Origin: Sanderia malayensis
Lineage: Eukaryota; Cnidaria; Scyphozoa; Semaeostomeae; Pelagiidae
NCBI GenBank assembly: GCA_013076295.1
Contig: RQOL01000699.1
Coordinates: 868,001-932,000, forward strand
DNA length: 64,000 nucleotides
Direction: 5' to 3'
The notes beneath the pieces are model-generated. The model had not been told where the DNA came from, did not search any database, and saw nothing but the letters and a program-made list of their open reading frames with translations. Of the stretch, positions 10,824 to 21,973 are shown piece after piece. Position 1 is the stretch's first letter. The number at the start of each line of letters is the position of its first letter. Both the position numbers and the translations under genes were made by a program.

Positions 10824-12689
10824 TACACGAATGAATAAGTAAACACAATCGTGACGTAACAAAAAAGGATTGCACATACGCAGAGTGCTTGACTGGACAA
10901 ATTTGACATATTTTATCATTGTATCACATGAAGTGATTTAATTCAAGGAGAATTTGAATTAAATGTGACCAAAATGCGGTCGTTTATAGCCACGTCGCAT
11001 TTGTGTCGGATTTGTGCATTAAGTTCGGCAAATCCTGATGAACTTAACTCAAGTTGCTGCACTTAATTAAATGTGCACTTTATACGCCCGCATTTATGTC
11101 ACAATTAATTCAAATTCTCCTTGAATTAATTTAGACGCGACCAAAATGTGGCCGTATAAAGTAAGCCTTAAGAGTTTCTATCAGATCACATTAATATACT
11201 GACGCTTCCTCTATGTTCGGGAGCCATTCAAAGAAGGTTCCTTCAAAAGTTGTGTTGCTAGAGCACAGAGGCGGGCATTGGCCATATTTGGTGGTGGGGC
11301 GAATAGTGGCGATTTGCCGACAAAATTTTAAACCAAGAAACCGAAAGTTACAGCTCTGGTTTTCGGGCTTTGCTACGTTTTACCTCTCGAGATTTTTAAA
11401 ATGTGAGCAATTTGGAAAATAAATTAGAGTTCAGTTACAATTACAAGATCTTTGAACTTTGTGCCTTTCGTTTGGAAAAAAGGTCACACTTGAAGGCCTC
11501 TTTTGGTTCAGATGGTGCTTCATCTGAGCACAACTCGTCGAATCCTCGTTCGCTCTTCGGCTTGCAAAATCATACTCTGTTCCTGACTTTTCTGCGATTT
11601 CTTTCGCTTGAACAATAAACTCATCAAACTTAAGATCATTTTGTAGTGTGCTCAGCAGCCTTACCAATGAGCACTTCAACTAACTAGCGAATCATAACAC
11701 GCATCCTAACACTTAACCATATTTATCAACTATTATCTAAACAAACACAATCATTAGCCTTTTATAGTCAAACGTCTAACCATAACCTACTCTTAACCTT
11801 ATTTGCTTAAGTATTTACACACACCCAACCTCGCAACTTATATTTAATCAAACGCAACATTTAGTTACTCAGTTAGTAGTTAATTAATTAAGCATTCATT
11901 TTGGTATTATACACACAAGAAAGAAATTCACATCGTTTCTCTTCGAGCCTTCTGACTACAAACTTCAAAGCAACTACGAAAGCTGGGTAAGTGTCTTGTA
12001 AACCTATTTCGATTAGTGATTATAGTAGCTACTCCAGCATTACTAAATTACTAAAATTTCTTAATGCTTTGAATTTCCTTAATGCATGTGTCGATAAAGA
12101 AAAGCTTCGGCCAAGTCAATCTCACTGCCTTGTAGTGTTTTGCTCAAGATGTTTGTCGTTTGCATTATTTGATCAAGTATGACCACCATGAGCGTAAATT
12201 CGAACTTTGATTATAGTAAGGATTCCATTAGCCTTTGTTACGATGTCAGGCACCATTTCGTCGTTTACGTCGCTTGTAAGTTAAGAAACTTTCAAGAATA
12301 CATAGTAAAAATCTGTCTTAGTAAATACCGACAAAATGCCGAAAAAAGTTAACATTCACCGACAAATAATTTTTGGGGGGTCGTTCGCCCCCTCCCAAAC
12401 CCCCCATAATACCCGCCTCTGTTAGAGCAGGTAGGAAGTCAGAGAAAGGAGCGACACAAAGTTTGTGTTTTATTTTGAGATTAAAATTCTTATCGATTAG
12501 ATTAGCTTTCAAATATTCGCGGTTTCGAATTCTCAATGAAAAAATTTGCATGCGTTTTACTTTTAATACTCAAGATTGCCAAAGAAAAAGCATCTTACGT
12601 ACTAAGGAGGCATAATTTCTGGTCATTGTCTATTAATTTCCTTAATTCTCAATTTTTATAGCATCTTTCTTTATTTTCTCTTTTTAAAT
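10824..12689. other. Gene-free stretch with a short inverted repeat
   Basis: At 10931-10965 and 11098-11133 an inverted repeat surrounds TTCAAGGAGAATTTGAATT, and GACCAAAATG(C/T)GG motifs occur beside both arms, so it is probably a degraded MITE. From 11170 to 12689 I see no gene or clear repeat. The sequence falls within the predicted 5'UTR intron of copy 1. Confidence 0.45.
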
Positions 12690-14203
12690 TGCCCCTACAC
12701 CTTAATTTTTTATTCTTTATATCGATAAAACTTTCTTCGCTGATTTTAGATACGAAAATATTTTTTAAATCTGACGTCTAGTTAACGAGTGATAACGTGG
12801 GGAAGTGTCGATGTTTCGTCATTTTCGCCATTTTTTGTGGTCAACTTTTAGGACTGGGATCTACCTACTATGACATCATAGTTGGTGCCATTGTGCCCCG
12901 TTCATTTTCCCGTACTGAAGCAACAAATCCGGCATCAATTTTCTCTCATACGATACACTCGATATTTGTTTTTTTGACTTTGATGATTAGAAACAGGTCG
13001 GCGCATTATGACATGGAAATTTGAAAGGCTTGCGATGAGTTTGCAGCTGTGGGGAGGAATTACGAAATTCCCATGTAGTGGCTGCTCGTTGTGCTCAGTG
13101 GAAGCGGGCATGGGCCGTCCAATGTTAAAACTGTACGGGAACGGGGATGCCAAGAAGAGCATCAAAACATGATGATAAAACTGGGAAAATATGCCATATC
13201 GATGTGTTTTGCTAGCACACGGAAATACACCCGATAAATCAAAATTTGTATGGTATGGCTTCACAAAATTCTGCTTTATCAGGATGATCGCCCTAAAACT
13301 GTGAGGAGAAGGAGATGGATAGATTTCATCAATTCGCAACGACGGAAGAAATTCTATGGACGCCTCATCATGAATGAAATAAATCAAACAACAAAGCGCA
13401 ATAATTTCGGTACAATAACGAAATTTATGTGTAGTAATAAGGAATTGTGTTGCAGATTTTCTACACTTGCTGTTCCAAATGAAAATCGAAACGTTTCAAG
13501 CTTCCTCAAACCCCAAAGGTTTAGACTGACATGGATATGATGGCCTAAATTATTGCGTATATTGAATTTTGATATACACTTTTGCTTCATCACATACACA
13601 ACAAAAAGATAATAATTCAGATCTAGTCAAATGCCCAGAAAGTTTTCTTTCAACATTTCTTTTCTTGCTCACATCTCTTTCATGGCTTTGAATGAAAGAC
13701 TCCGGTACGCATCGGTATCACTATATCACTATCATCGGTATCACTATCAACGGTCTGCTTTGCTCTACGATACGATCAATCCTATCCCCTCGCCATCTTC
13801 GCATTCATCGGCACTGCAATCTCTACTGTCATGAACTACTATCCGACAAAGAATGTTAATTTATGGAAACTCTCTATTCGATTCTGATCACCAAAATTGC
13901 ACAGATACCAACGAATGCACATAACGAGACATGACAAAAGCGCAACGCAAACACTATTTATTATACTGAATGTAGGCCTATGCCCGCCGCCACTGAGTAC
14001 AACGAGCAGCCACTACATTGGAATTTACCTACTATGATGTCATAGTAGGTAAATTACGGTCCTAAACGTTGACCACGAAAAAGTGGCATGCGTTGCCTTG
14101 TATCTCAAAAACTACTTGTCATATCAAAAAAATATAAACGGATTCAGAATCAGCGCATTCGAATCTATAGTTTTAGCCAATAAAAAAATAAGGTGTAGGG
14201 GCA
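12690..14203. mobile_element. 1.5-kb TIR element with TGCCCCTACACCTTA ends
   Basis: The termini TGCCCCTACACCTTA and TAAGGTGTAGGGGCA are perfect inverted repeats. Subterminal inverted blocks also pair: CTACTATGACATCATAG near 12868 with its complement near 14035, and TGGCTGCTCGTTGTGCTCAG near 13080 with its complement near 14000. No transposase is recognised in the centre. Related end fragments occur at 29306-29490 and about 36052-36217, so this is a dispersed non-autonomous family. No clear target duplication is visible. Confidence 0.6.
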
Positions 14204-14479
14204 CTTTAAGCATTTAAATTGAGATGGAGTTGCTTTTTCACGCAAGATCCATGATTTTCACCAAAAGCAAAAGTTTACTTCGGACAACCCATAAACAGAT
14301 ATAATTCGGTTTCTTTGTTGAACACCAAAACGTCGGTCAGCTCAGTAGGAGAGAATACAAGAAATTTGAATTATTTGTTGAAACATCCATTATATGTTTC
14401 TTCAAAGCATGCGTTCGATCTCTTTATATACAGCAAAGGGAAAGCATTAATGTTGAATAATGAAAGAAGATATACTCAC

Positions 14480-14592
14480 AATTAAACACTGTTGTTTAGT
14501 TTCTTGAAAATTGTCTTTGCGCTGTGCTCTCATATGTTGTTTTTACGAACAACTGTTCAATGTTGAAGTGTTGCATGGAAGATTTATCTGCT
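14480..14592 (-). promoter_or_regulatory. Predicted promoter and leader exon of copy 1
   Basis: Read on the minus strand, a TATA-like GATAAATC lies at about 14582-14589. About 105 nt downstream of it is the splice donor GTGAGT (14474-14479), so a leader exon of roughly 75 nt would end at 14480. The acceptor would be at 9075-9077, giving a 5'UTR intron of about 5.4 kb. The arrangement is inferred from the same TATA-exon-donor spacing upstream of copies 2, 3, 4 and 5. The TATA-like box here is the weakest of the five. Confidence 0.4.
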
Positions 14593-14854
14593 GTTTTACA
14601 ATCAGGTATTGAATTGGACATGCGAACTTTAATCACTTGTAATGACAATTAGTTACACGCCCTTCTTCACATCTGGTTCTATTTGGATAGGCATTCACAA
14701 TTTTCATTGAAAAACCTAATCTTACCTGACCTCTATAGACTGGTTGTTTATGGAGTCATGAATTTATACATTGTATCCAAACCTGTCCTGGCAGGTGCTG
14801 ACTTGGTCCAACGAGCTCCTGGTCTAACTATTTGAGATGGGTCTTAACTAAGTG

Positions 14855-15055
14855 CAGGGCCGGTTCTTTGGGGGGTGTGGGGGTGTAACACCCCCTAAGA
14901 ATCGAGTTTGGTGATGTACTCGGTAAAGTTCAATTTTTGGTCGGTAAAGTTATGTTACGAAAGTTTACAAATATGGTTTTGTGGTATTGTTTTTTTTTAA
15001 TTACTCGGTACATAAGAGCTTACACCCCGAAAAGAATTTCCTGGAACCATCCCTG
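14855..15055. mobile_element. hAT-like MITE
   Basis: A 201-bp element starting CAGGGCCGGTTCTTTGG and ending TTCCTGGAACCATCCCTG, an imperfect terminal inverted repeat of CAGGG type. The adjacent 8-mers ACTAAGTG and ACTGAATG agree at 6 of 8 positions, consistent with an old 8-bp hAT duplication. Confidence 0.5.
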
Positions 15056-15471
15056 ACTGAATGCGATTTTTTACATATTGTTATTCCGTTAGTTTTTGAT
15101 TGGTAATGTTTAAAAGAGTTATTGAATAAGTTTGTTTCACCATACTTCATAGATTCTTAGTTTGAAATACAGCAGTGTAGTGCAGAGTCCATGAATTTAT
15201 TTCTCAGTATTCGTTCGTTATAATAGCTCGTCTACGAATAGCTACAGTTTTGCAACATTCATGTTTAGTCGGCTTTTTAATCAATTATTTAGTTGCAGGG
15301 CACTGGGGAGATTAGTCTTTTGGCCTACCTTGTACCTCACAAAGGAACTACAATCGACTTTGCTAAACGTAAAACACAATTCAGTTACATGTTCAAGAAG
15401 CCGCTTTATCCGAAACTTAGGACTAGAGCCCCAAAAATTTAAGAAACTTTCAGTACTAAATCAGTATACAC

Positions 15472-15830
15472 TTAGTGAGTATAAGTTACGCAACAACGGA
15501 TCAAAAATGGCGTCTAAAAGTGGCCCGAGGTTTAAGCAAGAAAGTTTACATAACAACATACAAACACCAAACGGGTTTCAATAGCGAATTTCTTTAGCAG
15601 AAATATCCTCAAAATTTCATATATTTTCCAGTGAAAGCATGATTTAAACTACAATTAGTGAGCAAAAGTATTGCACCACCAGATAAAAAATGGCGTCTAG
15701 AAGTGGCCCTAGGCCTGTGCAAGAAAATTTACATAACAATATAAAGCTACCAAACGGGTTTCAATAGCGAATTTCTTTAGCATAAATATACTCAAAATTT
15801 CATAAATTTTCAAATGAAAACATGATTTGA
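15472..15830. repeat. Tandem duplication, two copies of about 180 bp
   Basis: Two adjacent units share ATGGCGTCTA(A/G)AAGTGGCCC, GTTTACATAACAA-like blocks and ACGGGTTTCAATAGCGAATT. A weaker third relative starts near 39990. No coding content is recognised; a plus-strand ORF crossing the first unit is judged spurious. Confidence 0.65.
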
Positions 15831-15849
15831 ACTAATATCATATTGTTTA

Positions 15850-16620
15850 ATAATAAAATTTAAAGAAGACTGCGAAGAGGTCCCTTAAAAACTTTCACAA
15901 AAATTTATTGAAGTGGAGTAATTAAAACGCCAATAATTATAGTTTCTTTCACTCAAAGCCACTCAAACTCTCTCTCATTCAAAAAAGAATGTTTTAAAAT
16001 TTTGAAAAATATAAACATTTTTCACGTAACTGCCTTGACCTTTTATAACTTTAGCTTTAAGTCTCTGTTTACAACTTGAGAAGCACATGTTTTGATTTTC
16101 AAATTTCAGAGTGGGTTTTGAAAAATGAAATTTTCGTTCACTTGAGAAAGTATCAAGCCCTTAAAAATTAAATCAAATTATAGTATTTGAAACAAATTAT
16201 AGGAATGTTCATGTCAGATTCTTTGTTATGGCGCTTAACCTTCCTTTTTTAACTCTGGGAAAAAAATTATGAAAAAATAGGTTTGGTCAAATCAAATTCC
16301 TAAAATGATAAGCAGAGACTTGAATTTCAGTAGAATCCCGATAACTCGAACCCCTGGTAACTCGAACCTTGGATATCTCGAACCATTTTATGTTCCCCTT
16401 CAAAGCTTTTCTGGTACTTTGTAGCCCTGGATGACTCGAACATTCGTTAACTCGAACCATTTTCATCGGTCCCATGAGGGTTCGAGTTATCGGGATTCTG
16501 CTTTATAAAAGGTCAAGGCAGTTACGTGAAAAATGTTTATATTTTTCAAAATTTTAAAGCATTCACCAAAAGAATCATCGTGGAAAAGAATTGAATACGC
16601 CAATAGTTTTGCCATCGTTG
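15850..16620. mobile_element. Palindromic DNA element, copy 2
   Basis: Same family as 888-2450. The left arm begins near GCGAAGAGGTCCC and includes AAAACGCCAATAATTATAG and the GACCTTTTATAAC block. The right arm (about 16270-16620) is its complement. The centre (AATAGGTTTGGTCAAATC) is uninterrupted here, which gives the empty site for the nested element at 1013-2010. A pogo-like MITE (16327-16502) interrupts the right arm. Confidence 0.6.
16327..16502. mobile_element. pogo-like MITE with GATAACTCGAAC ends
   Basis: Inverted termini AGAATCCCGATAACTCGAAC and GTTCGAGTTATCGGGATTCT enclose repeated TAACTCGAAC and TATCTCGAAC motifs. The CAGTAGAATCC left end is of Tc1/pogo type. No protein is encoded. 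Confidence 0.6.
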
Positions 16621-17089
16621 TTTGGTGGCGAAACTTCCAAATTCGCGTCGCGAATTCCATTTTCGAACAAAGTATTCGCTGTTCACGTGAGCCGGTTCGC
16701 GTTTTGCTGCAAGTTGATTGGCTTTTTTGCGACTTCACGTGAACAGTCACGCGTTTTTCGTTATCATGCAAATTTGCCCTCGGGTTAAACAGCAGGTACT
16801 TTTGGAGAAGACGCGTGTTTTTGTTTTGCACACAAAGGATAACTGGGCGCCTTTCAAAGTGTTTTACGACCTGAATTATCTTTGTAAAGACTTGCTAAAT
16901 GTTTGAGAGACCTCTGGAAAATTACAGGAGGCAATTGAGAACAAAGGTAATAGCTTTGTTTTGTGTTTTATATGACATAGGTGTGGTTTTGTAGTAGGTA
17001 ACCGCCATTGTTGCTTGGGATGCCTGCCACGCTTAGGCCTAATGTAAACAAGGCCAAAGTCTCAATAAGCAAATTATGATAAGGGGTTA

Positions 17090-17300
17090 TCTGGCGGGCG
17101 GAGCGAGCCAAACTTTTGTAAGAGGAGTAGACAGAGGCATAAGCGTAAACGAATGCAGCGCACGAAGTGCGCCCTATCAGTCAATGTTTTTTAATAATAG
17201 ATAGACAGGCGAGCGCAGCGAGCTAACCCATTGTACGTGGGGTTGAAAGGGGCATGAGCGTAAGCGAATGCAGCGCACGAAGTGCGCCAACCACATTGAG
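17090..17300. repeat. GC-rich duplicated repeat
   Basis: Two tandem units each contain GAATGCAGCGCACGAAGTGCGCC preceded by a GGCATAAGCGTAA- or GGCATGAGCGTAA-type block. A related unit of about 100 bp at 29583-29683 is present in only one of the two duplicated segments of the array. The stretches 16620-17090 and 17300-17960 hold nothing recognisable. Confidence 0.6.
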
Positions 17301-17963
17301 ATTTTTTCACTTGCCCCTCTCCGGGAAGCTAACGAATGCAAGAGCCCCCGGCTAGTGTATAAATATTTGTTGGCTCTAGCTTTGCTATATCAAAGTTTCC
17401 TTATTGTAGGAGGGACCGAAGCATCAAAAGTTTTCAACTTCCACCGGATAACAAGAGTTTGAACAATAAAGGTTAGTAAATGCATTCTACTGAGTATGGA
17501 CCAATTTCCGTGTGACAAATTTTTGTTTCTGGCGAGGTTGCTTTTGAACCCAACAATTTTAAAGATAGGAATAGGTAAAAGGATGCACGCTCAATTTAGG
17601 CCTCGGAAATTCGCAGAAATGTGTTCATTCATACATACTATACTATACCTACTATAATTCGAACTAATGGGCGCTTGTGCTTTGATTAATTCAACCTTGG
17701 ATTGGGAGGGGGGCAATTATTTGAAGCATCAGTGGTGCATGGACTTTTACTTTAGAGATTCAAATACTATTTGAAGAATGCTGACCAACAATGCAAATCA
17801 TTGCCATGTCACGCAATCATCAACAATCCATAGTAACAATATAATTTACAGTTCTATTTTAAATGGAAAAAATTAGTCCAATTCACTGCAAAATGCATGC
17901 CATTTGACTTTGAAATTATCTAAATTTAAATATTTAAAACTTTAAATATGTTTTTAGTTCTCT

Positions 17964-20900
17964 TCACTCTTTATCTTTGCAGTCATTGGTTCTGTCTCCC
18001 CACTGGGGCTTTCTTGCGAGTCGTTCTCTCCATTTGATTTCACCTTCCAGATTTATGTTATCATCTGACTCAGTTGCCAGATTGGGAACGATAAGTACCC
18101 TGAGTTGTACATCACTTGGCTCGTAAACAATTGATTCGATGTTTACCAATCTGACTTCGTGTGTTAGATCACCACTGGTTGACTTTTCAATTCGCATATT
18201 CCAATGTCCTTCTTCCTCCTTTATAAGTTTGATTTTCCTGTTGTTTTTCTTCAGCCATTTTCTCAAGTCATCTGTGAATACCAGTGAATCTTCGTTACGT
18301 TTTTCGCCTCCCTTTAAGTCGATTGAGCTTCTGATTACTCCATCGGCTGGGTTTACCTCTACCGGAGGCTCTAACACCACAGCTTGAGGAACGCCAATGT
18401 TGCCTTCGATGTCTTCATTGAATTGGAACTTCTTTCGATCGTCCATTTTTGTCATCTCTTTCACAATGTTGATGGAATCTCTGTTCTCTGTTCTCAAATC
18501 GACCAATAATCGCATTTTGCCGCCCTCCAGCTCCTCAAGCACCCTATCAAATCGGACATAATTTGATTGTATCTCGTAATCCTGGCCAGGACACTCGTTG
18601 TTGTCCAAGCCATACGGTGCAAGCAACCGGAACATCCACAGTTCTCTAATGCCATCTGTGCAGATGAGATGGAATGATCGTTTTGCTTTCTTCAGACACT
18701 TGTTGACAAAATCCGTCTTCAGAATTATATCATTCAAGGTGTTCTTGCGCTTTCGGAAGTTTATATAATACCTTCCCCGTTTGAAATCAGGTGGATTCAG
18801 AAAGATCCTAAAGCGGGCGCAAAAGCCTTCTAAATTGCGATCAAAGTGGTATTGATAGTTGACCTCCTTGACGGAAGTACCGATACGCTCTGTCTCTTCT
18901 TTTGGTTCAAATTCCTCTGGTAACTTGTTTAATCTGGTTATTTGTCCATCAGCTTCAGTTTCTATGAGTGGATAACCCTCTCGTCTTCTATTAAAGAAAA
19001 TTTTTCCCCTAATCTGCCAACGTGCACTTTTTTGTCTTGCGTAAATGAACAATGTTTTTGTCCCCTCAGAATATACGAGATGTTTTGTCTTCACCAAGCC
19101 AGAAAATGTGTGACCCTTTTCTATTTTCAGTTTTCCTGGCTCTTCACACTGGTCGTCAATGGTGATTGAAAATGGACCCCAGCTTGTTGTGGAAAGAATA
19201 TACTCGTTTGCACCCTTGGTCTGGCGGATGACGTAATCGTAATCCATCGAAAACGTTACGACATCATTGAATGGCGTTCCAATGAACATTTTTATTCCTG
19301 TAACTCGACCAAAATTGTATTTTTTCTTCGAACCTTCTTTCTTGCTGATGTAGTACAAGGTGCCACCAGTCATTCCGAAATGTACCCCAAGTAAACCATG
19401 ATTGTTTTTTTTTGACATGCCTTCAAACGACAAGATGTTGTTCTCCCGTGTTGTTGCGTCTTTGCTACTATCTACTGCAGTTTTTATGAGTATCTTGTCT
19501 GCGTAGGCCCATATGTAATCCTTGTGTCCGGGATAATCTTTGTGACCTGGCTTTCCGATGAGACCATTCATTACAATGACATCGTTTCCACCACCTGTCT
19601 CCACCTTCACATGACCCCACAGCCCCATATCGTACAGATCATCCAATACAACACTATCTGGCATAGCATCTTTTGCATTCTGGAATGTCTGCAAGTCAAC
19701 TCCTCTTAATTCTGCCCCTTTGCCAGAAACCAACCCTGTGCTTACTATTACAGTCGCGCCTTTGAGCTCCGGTGTGATCTTCTTTCCATAAAAGTCGTAG
19801 CCGAGATCGACGATACCACTGGGATTCCAAAAGAGGTTATCAGGGTACTTGCTCTTGTCAAACTGTCTCTTTTCACCAACTACCATATAACCGTTTTCCA
19901 TTTTGCCCGTCTTGTCCAATCGAAATACGACCGGGTCTTGATACTCCGTGGCTCTACCAGTGACTGAGTCTATAAGATGTCCTTGATTCAACTCGTATAC
20001 CCATGAGAATGAAAAATTCGCTTGACTGGGAATAAGCTTTTGGAGATTATCAAAGTCGGCATCGAGGTACTTCTTTGATGCATCCCTCAGCTCGCTCAAC
20101 ATCGAAAGGTCCTCGTTTATTTTTGTGTATGGATTGAGACTTGCGAAGAATTCGATGATGATTGATGCGATGCCGAGAACTGCACCGATTATTGCACCGA
20201 CTGGCCCTGCCACAGCAGCCAGAGTTGAACCAGCCGTTGCCAGAGCAGCCACCGCGAAGCCAGTTAGGCCTGCCAATCCAGAGGCAAGACCCAACGAGCT
20301 GGAGGCAATCGCAAAAGAGTCTTTATTTTTTATGGCCTCTGAAAGTTACCATGCGCTCACGGCCACAGTTGCTGCATCGAATAGCGGCCCAGCAAATACG
20401 TCCGCCCATTTTGCTGCTTTGGCCCATGTCTTGACACCTTTGAGGTCCGTTACGAGATCTCCATAGATTTGAGTGTTCTTGAATCTTGATAATCCACTTT
20501 CAACGTCAAGTTGAAATGCTTTCACTATGTCTCCTTTGGAATTCACAAGCTTGCCTTTCAGGACAGAGGCGTCAGTTGCTTTGGTTGCATCATCCAGCAC
20601 GTTTGTTTTCATGACGTTGCGGTAATCTTTAAATGCATTCAGGGTACGCTGGAAGTCATCTTGATACTTCAAAATCACCTTGTTGATAAGTTTATCAGCA
20701 ATCGGATATGCAACACCTTGTCCAAGATCCCATACAGCAAGAGTTGATACTGCCAGATTGAATGTTTCCATTGCTTCCTGCATTTCACTTCGTTTCATCT
20801 GTGCGAAGCCAGCCAGCGTGTTGGATCGCCAGTATGTGCCAGGTGCAGCAAAGTTGTAGCCAGCAATGCTTGCGGCATCATCCAGATCCATGTTGGCACC

Positions 20901-21023
20901 GCGACGTGCAAAGTTGCCTCCAATCTTGGACAGAGATTGCTTCATCCCGGGTATGCTGAGGCGACCTTCCACTGTATTCAGCCAGAGGAAAATCAAAGAG
21001 ACTGCAAGGTACTGACCTCTCAT
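17964..21023 (-). pseudogene. Array copy 2: full-length family member broken by one stop
   Basis: This copy is exactly as long as copy 1 (3,060 nt) and stays in a single frame throughout, with the same signal peptide region, hydrophobic segment and RTX-like motifs. One in-frame TAA at 20346-20348 splits it after about 225 residues, just before the main hydrophobic segment; the other copies have a glutamine codon there. The splice-acceptor region upstream of the ATG also differs: copies 1 and 5 have TTTCTTTCAGTGAA, whereas here the CAG is lost (TTTTTCTGAAAGG). The otherwise intact frame suggests recent inactivation, an assembly error or an allele-specific stop. The downstream 776-aa piece lacks a signal peptide and is unlikely to be made on its own. 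Confidence 0.85.
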
Positions 21024-21514
21024 GATGTGGAGTAATGGCGCTACCTTTCAGAAAAAGAGAATTATTTGTTAGATGTGAAATATCTAACGTGATTCTTTTT
21101 GATTTGGTCTATTAATTCAATGGCTTGCAGAGAAAGATTTAAAGGCTTTTTTCATAGCTTTCTACAGCCATTTTTTGTCTGATGCAAGTGCTTACAATAA
21201 ACGCAGGATATTCTGACCCAATGCTTATTATTGATGGTATTTTAATGGTGCTCTGTATTGTATTGCAATATGAAATAATGCAGTGATCATAGTCAACTTC
21301 TTTTATTTTTGTTGCATGTTGCATCGACATTGGATCGAGTGAAAAGCCATGAAATTGAGTTGAGCTGCCTTGTAATAAATTTTGATGGGAACTGAAAATT
21401 ACTTCGCTATGCCAATAGAGTTCCTCAAATGTTATGTCTTACGTCTTAATTCTTAGTCCAATACCACATGTCGATCTTTTGCGGGAGTCGATTGAAAAGA
21501 CCTGAGGAGCACTA

Positions 21515-21971
21515 CCGTAAATCCTCGAATAAGCCCCCACGTTCGAATAAGCGCCCCCCTCGATTAAACCCCCACCTAAAAAATCATTTTTGCAAATAAG
21601 CCCCATCCTCGAATAAGCCCCCATGGGGTCTTATTCGAGGGAAGCATAAGTGCAGAATAATATCTTAATTCGAAAAAACCCCCACAGGACAATAGCTATA
21701 CAGTATCACTTCCTTTGACTCAGACAAAAAAGTAAAAAGAAACGCGATTTTCGTGATGATAAACAAATTATTATTAGATCTTCACACAGCACTTTGTGAA
21801 AAAAGTTTAGCTGATTGAGAAAACTATGTCGTCTTTTTTCTGTAAACCTTTGAGAAAGAAGCAAAACTTTGAATTAAGCCCCCCTCGAATAAGCCCTCCC
21901 CTCGAATAAGCCCCCACCCAAAAATTCATTTTTGCAAATAAGCCCCCGGGGGCTTATTCGAGGATTTACGG
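21515..21971. mobile_element. 457-bp pogo-like MITE with TA duplication
   Basis: Inverted ends CCGTAAATCCTCGAATAAGC and GCTTATTCGAGGATTTACGG are flanked by TA on both sides. The interior repeats CTCGAATAAGCCCCC motifs. It is related in end sequence to the MITE at 61060-61408. It lies inside the predicted 5'UTR intron of copy 2. Confidence 0.75.
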
Positions 21972-21973
21972 TA

